Positions 13,348-24,475 of a stretch of DNA of 64,000 nucleotides are shown here, one piece after another. Source of the stretch: Plumapathes pennacea (Eukaryota > Cnidaria > Anthozoa > Antipatharia > Myriopathidae); the NCBI GenBank assembly GCA_964036295.1, contig OZ038465.1, forward strand, positions 11,742,667 to 11,806,666, read 5' to 3'. A model generated the notes under the pieces. It did no database searches, was not told where the DNA came from, and was given only the letters and a program-made list of their open reading frames with translations. Position numbers and translations under genes: made by a program. Numbering within the stretch: position 1 is the first letter of the stretch; each line of letters opens with the position of its first letter.

Positions 13348-16300
13348 ATGAACTCTCTGAGCGCGCATCTGAGGACGGACCCAGGGGTGCTAACAGTTAA
13401 AACGGATCGTCGCAGGAATAAAGGTGAGTTTTTCCTTGACATCTTTTCCATTTTATGTGAGGAGGGAGAGTTGGGGTTGAAGGGTTAAAAGTGAATGTCT
13501 GTAAGAATCGACCAAACGGCCAGCACATACAATATGAGTCACAAAATTAGCACGTGAACTCGGTATTGGAAGTCCCTTGGAAGTGCATTCTTTGAACTAA
13601 TTAGATAATAAAACAAACTTTCTCACAGGTACTATACCATGGTGGCTCTTATATGGATAACACTTAGTGCCCCTCCCCCTCAGTTGTTTTTGCCATTTAA
13701 AATATGCTTAGAGGGGACACACTTTATTGACCTAATGAGATAGGCCAAACGGAATTTTGCCCAAGGGGGCCGAAAATCCTCATTGTGCTAGAAACCCTGC
13801 TATCTCAAACTCCCAAGGGAAGTGAGAAACATAGGTCCGCAAAGCATACATGGAGCTATTTGCTAAATTGATGATAGTCCATGATAGTGCTAGCCTGGTT
13901 TTTAATGTCTGAAAATAAGGCTGTGATATTGCACGATAGTTTGTGTTCAAACAGGCTGGAACTATCATCGAATATCATCACTGTTTGATCAGGGTTTTAC
14001 ACTAAGCCTTGCAGCTACATACTATGCATGACCAAACACAAATGCACAAACATGACATTTTATTACTGTATATGATTATTTTGAGCTGATCGACATACAA
14101 GGAGCAAAGTGTAGCTTGCCAAAATATTTCAAGTCGTTGTGCAAATTTCTGCGAGGTAATCCAGAGTTTGACTCCTTATAGTAGTTTCGTAACATAACAC
14201 ATTCCAGCCAAACAAACCTGTTTCTTGTTCTCTTTGAATGGTGGTGAAAAGGATTCACAGTAAAATTTCCCATCCATTTTTCAGTTATATCATTAGTGAC
14301 AAAACCCGCTCGAGACAATTTTATAAACAAACAATCAGACATACCACAGTCGATTTGCATCCTGCAATTATGTCATGAAATCATGTGTCAACAAACATAT
14401 CAGGGAACATGAGGAACTCTGAACTTAATAATTATGCTTTATCTTTGATAAAACACATGTCGTGGTCACACCATACAGCTGTGTTCTTTCTTTCGTGAAT
14501 GGAGCATACGGGATGGCTCTCTTTACAACTCGTGAATACATTAGACGAGTTGTACAATTCATATGACTCATACGACTTGACAGAGTCAAGGACACAGACT
14601 GAAGCTTCTCGAAAAACTCTAAGTGTTTCTAATGACATTCACGAATCGACTGGCTTTCTTTACGACTCGTGAATATATTAGACGAGTCTACGACTTGTAC
14701 GAGTTGACAATTCACTTTTACGACTCGTTACAAGCCGTGGTATTGGACAACCCTCACAAGGATCCTTGCATTTCATTCTACAAGGATCCTGTCAGGATCT
14801 TCAAAGGTCTTGCGTTGTGCACTGTTGATAAACAGGAAAGTGTTACACTAGCCAGTGAACACTTAACTTGTATCACTCACCCCAAGGATTGTAAAGCATC
14901 TTCATTTTGTTTGTTGATATTCAGATAATCCAAGAGAGAAAGCCTTGGATAATTGAATTTTGTCATTAACTGGGAACTCTTGTCTCAGTCCCTGTCAATC
15001 CCTGTCAATACTCAGTAAAGTTTTATACGGGGAGGCTCAGCCCCAAGGTCCAAACACTTACCCTTTCCCTTACCTTTCCATTTTTGAAAGAAGAGGTACC
15101 CTTTCATAAAAAATGGTATGCCTGTCATATAACTTTCCGAAAATGGTACCCTTTCATATACCTCCAGTACAAACACTCTATCCCTTTTCTGTACCCTTAG
15201 AATTAACTTATAGGAAACATCGAGTTTTTTCAATAGAGGTGTTGAAGCAAAACAATATACCCCAGCCTTAAAAAGGGCACTCCTTTCATATACCTTCAGC
15301 CTGAAATAGGTACCCCCGTCTGGCAGAGCCTCCCCGTATAGTCCGCTATAGGGAGTACCCCCCACCCTATCCCGGAGGTTTGACTAATAGTTATTTGGCT
15401 TTAATGGATCTTCAGAGGGGAGGGTGGGAACCCCACCCTTTAAAACACCTTCCTAGGGTCGAAATAGTGACCAGTTTTTATACCTTTAGTAAAACAGTTA
15501 TCCCTTTTTATACCTCTGAACAAAAAAGTTTCCAAAAAAAAAAAAAAAAAAAAAAAACCCACACGTAACAACACGATATTTGCGAAGACCTCGGTACGAA
15601 GGGAGGCACGATAAAACGCCAATGCAATTAGTCCTTTATTCCATTTTACAATGTGGCCTCGAGCCAGTGCTATTATAAAGTACCTACTCCCGCAAAAAGT
15701 ACTTTTTACAAATTCGCGAGCTTACAGCTACCTTGCTGCTTTGATTTATACTTGAGGCTTGCAATATGTCATTTCGAAAAGTCATTTGTCACTTTGTTTT
15801 GTTGTTCAAGATAAAAATACACTGTAGCACGAAGTGACGAACAAAAGCGTTAAAATTTCCTGATCTTCATTTCAGGCCCATCCGCCAGTGAAGCCATTAG
15901 CTCAATCCTCCAACAGCGCATCCAACGTCACGGCATCCCCTCCCCTCCCCCGGTGAGTCTGTGTACTAGACTGTGACGTAATTAAAGCTTGCAAGAATCT
16001 TTTCACACCTTTCTCTTCTGTATATCATTATTTCGACGTCGCTGTTGTCGAATATTTTTTAATGTCGAAAGATTCGGTAAGCTTCGTGTTCATTTCTGGT
16101 GTTTGTTTTGACCAGAAGATGGGTTAGCTAGCTTGACTTCAGGGCAAAGATGAAGTGCAGAATAGACGGCAACTGAGCGAAACTACACTGCCGAGCTTCG
16201 ACACACGAGGAGACGAGTTATTATGCCTGGTGAGTTTGGAGTTCACTGCCTTCGCATTATAGGTTCAGAGTTTCATCTCAGTCAGTCTATATACATTTAA

Positions 16301-16371
16301 TCCAGCCAAAAGACATTGTTAGCTCACAGAATGCGTTTTTTTGCACACAGAGCTCAAAGCGACGATCGTGA
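13348..16371 (+). CDS. Small four-exon gene, predicted 86-aa protein of unknown function
   Basis: Exons 13348-13423, 15876-15952, 16143-16229 and 16351-16371 have consensus borders (ggtgagt, ttcag|G, cttcag|G, cacag|A) and compatible phases, giving 86 codons and a TGA. The protein is basic at its start (KTDRRRNKGP), has a helix-like stretch in exon 2 (ASEAISSILQQRIQRHGIP), a Ser/Pro-rich hinge, and ends in SSKRRS. I recognise no family. The 5' end is uncertain: two earlier ATGs in other frames (13199 with ATGGCGGAC context, and 13320) open short frames that stop before or inside exon 1. They could be upstream ORFs, or the true start could lie in an upstream exon. The basic tail would fit a nuclear protein, but that is only inference. 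Confidence 0.5.
13570..14510. repeat. Dispersed repeat, copy 1 (blocks A then B), in the first intron of the small gene
   Basis: Block A (13570-13770) includes TATGGATAACACTTAGTGCC. Block B (13826-14510) includes GATTATTTTGAGCTGATCGA and ACACCATACAGCTGTGTTC. Both recur near the right end of the window at 63138-63330 and 61994-62860, but in the opposite order. No intact ORF is seen in either copy. Confidence 0.8.
15534..15557 (+). repeat. Poly-A tract
   Basis: An uninterrupted A run of about 24 bp in the first intron of the small gene. It may be the tail of an old retroposed sequence, but I could not define the element. Confidence 0.8.
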
Positions 16372-18366
16372 TTGGAATGGACAATGGACTGCATTGAACT
16401 GGAATGGACTGCAATGGACTGCCATGGATAGTAAGAAGCAATGGTTCCTGCAAGGACACAAGCGCTAGACTACTGCAAAGTAGGGCTTACTACTGTGATT
16501 AATTTGATACAGATTTATTTAGGCTGATCGATACCATGTATTTCACAGGTAAAACGCCTGTACAATAATACATGAGATTCTTCGCTTACTTTCGCCTGAC
16601 CAGTAGAATCAAACGTCTGATTCCTGTGTTGCTGTCTGATTCCTTGAGACCAGAAGAATCAAACACGTCTTAAAACGTGTTAATCCCCAAAAGGGCCTAC
16701 TGCTACATTGTCTGATTCCTCTGCTATAGCGAGCAAAAGCTATTTCTTCAGGCGCAGGGAATCACACACAAACCTGTGGAATCACGTGAAGAATCTGATG
16801 TATTATTCTACAGCCGTTTTATCTGTGTTTCCGTGCTGATAAAACTACCAACGTCAACAAATTTGATTTTTATTTTTAAAAACGGAGCTTCGCGCCGTTT
16901 CTTCACTTCAAACAAATTACCCATCACCAGAGCAGTTATTTTATGGTGCATGGAAGCATGGAACCGATCAGCTTTGTATAGTCGTTATTGCACGAGTCGA
17001 GGTGTTTCGATAACTTTTCGGGGTTCGCGTTTTTTCTCGTGTCAGAAGATTTGGTATGATTTGGCTTAAATGGACATTTCTTTATTTAATGTTTCGTTAG
17101 GATTTGCTGAGAAGTCAGTGCTTTAAGTATATGTTCTATCGAGACACCTCATTTCGTAGTTAGCCAAGCTTACTTTAAATGACTGCAAACAAGCCTTTAC
17201 TGAAAAGAACAAGATATATTTTCAAACGGAGATTTTCTACACAAACCGGCTAGGTACAACGTGTGAACATTATAGATCGCGAAATAACGTTTTCCTCGGA
17301 GACCAAACACGTGATACTCAAACCTATTGTGTCTTGATAAAACATTATTCATGTTTTTTGTATCTCAAGTTTTTGAGCGCGAAATTTTAATGTACCATCC
17401 GATAATTTACGGTACACTGGAACTGCCCGCTTACAAGAAATGTGTAAATACAGTTTAATTGAACTAGATTATCTCATTTCATATTCAAATGCAAACTGAG
17501 CGAACAAAGTGTTTTTTTTTTGTTTTGTTTTTTTTCTTACAAAACGGTTTCTCGTGCGATTTTCTCTTGCGAAACGAATACAAAACCCGCATCTTTTTCT
17601 TATCGTGTCCAATTTCGCGTCAACGCTATTGCAGTCATTTTAGTATGCTTGATCTGTACATGTATTAAATAGGATATGGTTGTTTCTTTCGAATCACTGA
17701 AGATTTTTAAAATCGCAAATTTCAAATGGAACTTTGCGATGCTGAAATAGGAGCGAGAAAGCTAGGGAATTTTTTATCTCGGCAAATTTCAAATGGAAAT
17801 TTGCGTTCGAAATAGGAATCTTGCTTAATTGGTTATTCGCAAATTTCAAATGGAACTTTGCGATGGTCAATTGGAACGTTGTTTTGCTAATTGCATAGAT
17901 TTTTTTTTACATTTTGACTTCGGGTTTTCAGGCTAAATAACAGCCATTTGAACAATTTGGTGCGAAGTTTGAAGCTAAAACTTCTACTTTTATGATTTTC
18001 TAGTGATTCAACAACCATATCTCATATTGTGCGTGTTTATTAGAAGCAAGGGAAAACTTTCCCTCCTTATTTCGAAAAATATTTGGAACGGGAGGCTCTG
18101 AGAAACGTCTTTCATGTTGGCTCCGATATTTTTTATTTGGCTGAAGACTTATGCCAACTTCATGCGCGTAATTTTTCATGAACGGACGCATTGCAAAAGA
18201 TTATTTTGCCTCGGAACATTGTTGAATATCCCAATTTCCTTCGCGTTATCAGCTTTCCGTTTCTCAGAGCCTCTCCTTCAATTTACTTTGCTTAACTACT
18301 AGGTTCGCGGATGGGATTTGAAGTAGTAATAGTAATAGTAGTTGTAACAGTTTAGTAGTGCTCTTG
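16372..18366. other. Intergenic DNA without a supported gene
   Basis: It contains short (TGGACTGCAA)-like repeats at 16377-16435, AT-rich sequence, and three copies of a 25-nt hairpin motif described separately. ORFs up to 97 codons show no recognisable motif. Confidence 0.5.
17714..17862. repeat. Three copies of a 25-nt imperfect hairpin
   Basis: Copies lie at 17714-17738, 17781-17805 and 17838-17862. Each pairs CGCAAATTTC (or GGCAAATTTC) with GAACTTTGCG or GAAATTTGCG around a five-base AAATG loop. The copies are 57-67 bp apart and the sequences between them differ. Confidence 0.75.
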
Positions 18367-18578
18367 TACTGCTACAGAACTAGTACAACTCTATTACTCT
18401 TGCTGTTTCAAAGTCCGATCATTAACCTCATTAGGTAAGCAAAAAAATTTGACTATAACTGGTACTGCTAACAGAAACTTGTACTGCTACAGAACTAGTA
18501 CAACTCTATTACTCTTGCTGTTTCAAAGTCCGATCATTAACCTCATTAGGTAAGCAAAAAAATTTGACTATAACTGGT
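18367..18578 (+). repeat. Tandem duplication, two identical 97-bp copies, period 115 bp
   Basis: 18367-18463 and 18482-18578 look identical base for base, separated by an 18-bp spacer. The identity suggests a very recent duplication or an assembly duplication. The downstream copy lies 188 bp before the acceptor of the exon candidate at 18767. Confidence 0.9.
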
Positions 18579-18766
18579 GCCATCCGCTAACCCCGACCAA
18601 CCTCCCCTACCCGAAAATTTACTTATATACACTCTGAATGTGACGTCAATAAAGTTTGAAAAGCATTATGGTCTTATGTCATCTTTAATTATAAAACAAG
18701 TTTTGCAGGTTACACTGCATATTACATATTCATGTACATCATATCCCTCCCCCTCCCCCCTACAGA

Positions 18767-19022
18767 CGTCTTTATTAAGCACATCATTCAAGAGAAATAT
18801 AAAATACACGCATCAAACTGGAAGTCCTTCACTAAAAAGCTAAAGGCTACAAACATTTCAAAATACACCGACTACGCTTTTAGAGCCTTCGCGAAAGAAA
18901 ACAGACACCGGTTGCCTGCATCAGTTGCTTCGTGCAATAATCCCCGCCATATAAAGTTTAAGAAGCGCGCGCCAAATGGACGGTGTATATATGAAATGAT
19001 GCATCCAGTTCATCACAAGTAA
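18767..19022 (+). CDS. Orphan 3'-terminal exon candidate, 84 codons, unknown product
   Basis: A strong pyrimidine tract plus CAG (18748-18766) precedes an open frame that runs to TAA at 19020-19022. The peptide has protein-like composition: an amphipathic start (DVFIKHIIQEKYKIHASNW), then YTDYAFRAFAKENRHRLPAS and a basic, Cys-containing tail (NGRCIYEMMH). The entry phase (one base carried from the previous exon) does not match the phase-0 end of exon 3 of the small gene, so I cannot join them. An upstream exon was not found. A spacing faintly like the intracellular domain of P2X7 receptors (Y..AFR.F...R..LP) is visible but too weak to name it. Confidence 0.3.
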
Positions 19023-21433
19023 AGATACATCATGCCTCAATAAAAATTGGAGTGGAATTGCCGTTCAATTCCTGAGGATACATTTCGCCAATTCTCTCCC
19101 GAAAATTCAAACAGTCAAATTATTTCCCTCGACCGCAGTGAAAGCAAATTAAATTTGAGGCATGAGATAACTTTTAAATGTGACACACACTCGATCAAAC
19201 GCACACAGACACGGACTATACAGGTACATCAATGAACAGAGTTGTATGGAATAAATAATCGAAAGACTATTAGAAGTACGTGCTTAGCCGAAGGGATCTG
19301 ATAAACCAGGATGGAGGAAGAGAGGCGCATTGCTCGCAAATGACAATGAATAAATTAGATTTCGCAAGAAAAATCGATTTCAAATTGCTCAAAAAGGAAA
19401 CTAAATAAATTAGTTTTTGCAAATATCATATACAATATCGTATATCTTTCAAATAACCTACGGAAGAAGCAAGATAAGATTTCCGCAATATTTCTCTGAT
19501 AAGTGAACCACGAATTGCGAAATCAATGGCGTCGAGCCTTGGCTTTCGTCTCTCATCTTCTTCCAGTGTATTCAAATAGTTTTCGGACGAAACACCTGAT
19601 GCAGAAAAATTCATACATGGCGACGACAGCTGAAGTTCCATGATAAAATGAAAGTACGCGTTAAAAAATATTGGACATTTAGCTTCGCAACTTGTGCGAC
19701 GGAGTCAAAACTACGGCTTTCCAATCCAACAGGCCTAAGAGCGCGCGATTCTCTTCCAACCATCTCAACTTAAAAGAACCACAAACTAAACAGTTCTAAC
19801 TCAAGAAATTCACAAACCTAAACTCTGGTACACCTAAAAATTCGAAGAAAAAGCCACGACCTGGACAAACGTCGGAGAAAATTTGGCCAGGCCACCAAAA
19901 GTTTGGTGCAAGTGAATCAGAGAAGACACAAAACTGTTCACTGCTTCCGAGCAAAGTTTCGCTGTAAAATTGTTCCTATTTGAATACGTAAAGTCATTAG
20001 AATTTTGTGAGTTAAAATTTCAGGTCGTACCAGATAAAGATATAACCTTCAAAAATATAAACAGCACGAAACAAATGGCTTTAAAATTTACCCAAACAGA
20101 ATTCCACAACACTGTAATATTTCTGCCGCGAAATATTCATTTGACTGAAAAGCTAAGAAATATCCAGATCAAAATAATGATTTGCTCTCGTGAAAAATAA
20201 TTTCACAAAATTCCTGCACTGGAAAATGGTGTGCAACTTTCGATTTCTGAAGATTATATAACTAGAAGCAGCAGCAGCAAAAAAAATTAAAGAAAAATAA
20301 GAAGAAAAATATCTTAAGGTGTTCCAAACTGAGAAACCTATCAAGTTGTGACTAAATTGTGCACCGAAGAAAATCTGTAGCAACATGTCAAACATTTATT
20401 TATTATGCTAGTTTGAAAGCGACAGGAGAAATAGTAAAAATTTGTGCCGTCAAGATCAACGCGAGGGCGACTAAAAAACAACAGTTTCAACAACGAAAAT
20501 AATGCACACACGACTAAAATAAACAAAAACGTTTTATGAGAGAAGTTCAGTGGGTTTTTTAAACCGTCGAGAAAGAGAACGATAAATTTACAAGCAGAAA
20601 CAATAAAAAGGTTAAATCGATACTTGCGTTTTCACAACGAACAAAAAATGGTTACGCGCAGACACAAGTCCATCTGTGAACGTTGTACAAAAACAAGAAA
20701 AAAAGCTGACAAGGAAATTAGAAACACGGACAAAACAAGAATTCTTTGTAAACCAAATTAATTGATTGAACATCATTGTTTTCAGCAGCCAATATCTGTA
20801 TTGTTTGCAACATTTATCATTTGGATTTTTTTGCATAATATCGATGCCGAACCTGAAAATTTTGGCATTTTGGATCAATGCAGCCATCTAGTGCAAAAAT
20901 AACGACCTTCTCTAACTTGTAGTATTATATTATGCTGTTTACACGTATTTGACAGATAGAAAATCTGGTTTTTGCCCGAAGTAATGCAGAAAAACAAATT
21001 CAAAAAGTGCCCCCGCGTTTAAAGTCTTCCTTGTTCACGAATTAAAGTAAAAGAAAGTATTGGAGCGCATTGAACTGACTGAGAACGTTTGGAACACCTC
21101 TTTCATAGGCAAAACAAATAACATCATACATGACTGTAGAATAGCATTAAAATATCAGAGCTTACGGTTTTCTGTTCAATACTACATTTCTACATTCGTC
21201 TTCCGTTTGAAGTCACCTCCAGCCAAATATTCCTTGCAAACTTTGAGTCAATCCATGTGCCATGCTTCTTTTCCACTGTCCTGAACAAGATGCGTAGCGT
21301 GAAAGCTCTGCGAGAAAAGAGAGAAATGTACTGAATAACCTGGAATGTTCAAAGACAGGCATAAAGTCGAGCGCAAGTTCGTTTCGTTTCGTACGTTCGT
21401 ACGTGTCGCAAGTTTCAACTTAGTAAGACTCAC
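19023..21433. other. AT-rich intergenic DNA with only weak exon candidates
   Basis: Very AT-rich with A-runs. The only exon-like segment is on the minus strand at 19462-19595 (listed separately). The remaining ORFs are low-complexity. Confidence 0.5.
19462..19595 (-). CDS. Weak exon candidate, unknown product
   Basis: On the minus strand an acceptor (TTTTTCTGCATCAG) precedes 134 bp open in one frame that encodes ENYLNTLEEDERRKPRLDAI followed by a helix-like segment (RGSLIREILRKSYLAS). It ends at a GTAGGT donor. The peptide looks coding in composition, but there is no recognised family and no confirmed neighbour exon. Confidence 0.22.
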
Positions 21434-21599
21434 CAGAAAGTCTGACTTTCGCTTGCTCCGCCAGTTTGGTCTTCAAAGCTCTTCTCACAAACACGTCCAT
21501 CTTCGTCGGAGTCTTCTCACAAATGGCTTCTGTGCACGATGGAACGAAACGTGTAAAAAATGTAGTCAAGCCGGTTTTAGCACGCTTGTCAGTTGGCAT
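21434..21599 (-). CDS. Weak first-exon candidate, unknown product
   Basis: On the minus strand an ATG at 21599 opens 55 codons (MPTDKRAKTGLTTFFTRF, then a Lys/Arg-rich segment) up to a consensus donor GTGAGT at 21433. Downstream on that strand, acceptor-like sites near 21290-21310 could continue it, but the joined frame gives nothing I recognise. A chance ORF is quite possible. Confidence 0.2.
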
Positions 21600-21739
21600 A
21601 TTAATTTTATACACATGGGAAGCGTGAACAAAACAGTTGTGCAGGGTGGGGTGAGTTATAAGAAAACGGCCACCACCGTAAAGTTCCGAAAGTAACGACC
21701 TCAAGGGTCGCTACTTTCGTGGGGTCGTTATTTTCGGGT

Positions 21740-23540
21740 ACTAGAAACGTCTGAAATATAATAAGGCAATTTGTATTGCAAAAAGTCTCGTTAGGCCCCA
21801 GGAAGGTTTCCTGAAAGTTTCTTTAGTTTTATTTTTGTTTGCCAAATTCGGTCGTTTATGGCAAAAAGCATGAACTATAGCCTTAATATACTTTTTCCAA
21901 AATTGGCCATTTTGGGGCAAGAATTTTATGTTACGAGTCGCGAGAAATTAGAGCAAATCTTCGGTTAAAATATGATAGCCTTAATACTTTTTTTTGAAAA
22001 ACGGCCATTTTTGACCCAATCTCAAGATGATCGATCGACGAAGAGACTCGGCCTTACGTCAGAATCGCACTACAAAACTTTCCGGAATGTTTCTCGATTT
22101 ACAACGAATGTTTTAATCTTAAAATGATGATGATATATAAAGCAGGTCACGAGTTATAGGAGCAAAACTTTGCCAAATAATTTACCTTTTTCAATCAAAA
22201 CAGTATATGAAAGCATAATTTTCTTGCAATATCTCGTCGACGGCTGAAGAAAATAAGACAAAAGTATTGCAAAAAGTCTTATTATAGTCCCAGGAAGATT
22301 TCCTGGAAAGTTTTAAGAGTTTATAATTTTTCGTCAAAGTCGGCTGTTCTTGACAAAATGGTAAGGCTACAGCCCTTTTTTTCGAAAAACGGCCATTTTT
22401 GGCCCAATCTCAAAATCGACGTAGAGACTCGGCCTTACATCAGAATCGCATGAAACTTTCCGGAAATGTTCCTGGATGTACAACAAAGGTTCTTATTCAA
22501 AAATAATGCTACTATATAAAGCGGGTCGCGAGTAATAAGAGCAATTAAAACTTTGCCCGACAATTCAGCTTTTTCTATCAAAGCAGAATAAAAATGCATA
22601 GTTTTCTTGGTATATCTCGTGAACGGAGAAAACTGAGACAAACTTATTGCAGGAAGTCTTGTTGTAGTCCCAGAAAAGTTTCTGAAAGTTTAGAGTGTTT
22701 TGATCGGCCGTTTTTGGCGAAAAGCATGGACTATAGCCTTATCATTTTTTTTTTTCAAAAAATTGGCCATTTTGGACCTAGAATTGATAAGTCTCCAAAC
22801 TTTCAGGAAGCCTTGTCGCATGAAATTTTCAGGAAACGTTCCCGGGACAATAACGACGGTTTTGATGTATAAATAATGAAATGTTACCCAGCGGGTCGCG
22901 AGAATTTAGAGCACGTCTTCGACAAAAATATCACACTTTTCGAACAGAGGAGCCTCAAGTTTTACCGGATTTTTGCTGCGATATTTCATCAAAGGCTGAA
23001 ATAAGATAGGGTAAATGTACTGCAAAAAGTCTCGTTATAGTTCGGGAAGGTTTCCTGCCGAAAGTTTTTAGAGTTTTGATCGTTGGCAAACCGGTCGTTT
23101 TTAACAAGAAGCACGGACTATAACCTTAACATTTTTTTTAATTGGCCATTTTGGGGCTAGAATTGAAAAGTCCCCAAGTTTTAGGAACCCTTCAGAATCG
23201 CACGAGGTTTTCAGGAAACGTTCCCGGGACAATAAGGACGATGCTGATACATGATTGCTGGTACTTTATTTAGCGGGTCGCGAAAATATAGAGCAATTCT
23301 TCGACTATAATATCACACCTTTCAACGGAGCCTCAAGTTTTACGGTGGTTTTGCTGCTATATCTCATCAGCGGCTGAAAAAGGTCTCGAAAAACTACTAA
23401 TACTTTAGCCTATGCTTTTTGTCAACAATACCCGATTTTGAAAAAAAATTAAAAGTCTTGAAAGTTTCAGGAAACCTTCATGGGTCTATGACAAGACTTT
23501 TTGCAATACATTTGTCTCATTTTTCTTCGGCCGTGGGCAA
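21740..23540. repeat. Degenerate tandem repeat (satellite-like), about four units of 370-490 bp
   Basis: The anchor text GCAAAAAGTCTCGTTA, with variants, recurs near 21779, 22270, 22649 and 23022. Each is followed by AGGAAGGTTTCCTGAAAGTTT, a CGGTCGTTTTT stretch, ATGGACTATAGCCTTA, AATTGGCCATTTT and GCGGGTCGCGAG. An inverted fragment lies at about 23455-23540. The units differ strongly, so this is an old array. No coding potential is seen. Confidence 0.8.
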
Positions 23541-24475
23541 GATATAGCAAGATAACTGCGCTAAAATGATACCCTTTGGGGCGGCACATACCTATATGAC
23601 TTACATATGGGAATACCCCCAGGGCCTGTGGGTTTCTGGGGCCTAACGGATGCAAAGCAGTTGCTCCTTGCTAGCAGATCGTCATGGATCAATGTTGCTG
23701 GCTCAATCGTAGCAGGATTGATTTTGCCCCTCCCACCTCTCCTTCCCACAAATTGTGATGGGTGCCTGGTGGTGGGCTGTTGCCATGGCCCTTCTTGGGC
23801 CCTCGCTTAGCAACTCCTTCACTGGGCACCACCCCTAACCCCATCTTTAGCAGTGACTGTTAATGTACTTGACCTAGTACAGTATCGATATGTTGTATAA
23901 AGTCCAACAAACTGGCACTAGAAATATGTATCATAAATGGAGATGAGAATTTTGCATTTTAATAGCTTGCACTCATACATTACTTTCTTCTGCTTGGGAG
24001 AATTTATATTAAGACTTGGAAGTGAAAGGGTTAATTAAAACAAGTATGCCTAGCTCATTCTCCCAGCCTGCCCTGGATGAAATGTTATTTCTGAGTATTG
24101 TTAGGGGAACTGATATAAGTTGACTACAGTTTGTCTTGTATAAGAGGTTTGTCTCTAATACAAATGGATGTGCCACGCTTAGTCTTGTGATTATAAACAT
24201 ACTATAAAATCCAAACACCATCTGATTAATTATCTTTCTTCTTGCTGCCAAAGGGGCCGGATTTAACCTATAATACTTTATTTAATGTCTGTGCTCTTCC
24301 TGAACTGCCAAATGAAACCTACTGTATGATGTGACTAGTTACTCACATGAAAGCTCTCACTGACAGCACCACATTCCTAGCAGTGGACATGTTTGGTTGT
24401 GTTCTCTTTTTACATTCTGAAGACAATATAATTTGGAGAGATGCAGTAACAAAGTAACTTGAACATTATTATTAT

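Noticed and set aside
15012..15365. 117-codon minus-strand ORF
   Set aside because: Built on an internally repetitive stretch (TACCCTTTC-type repeats); an intronic repeat rather than a gene.
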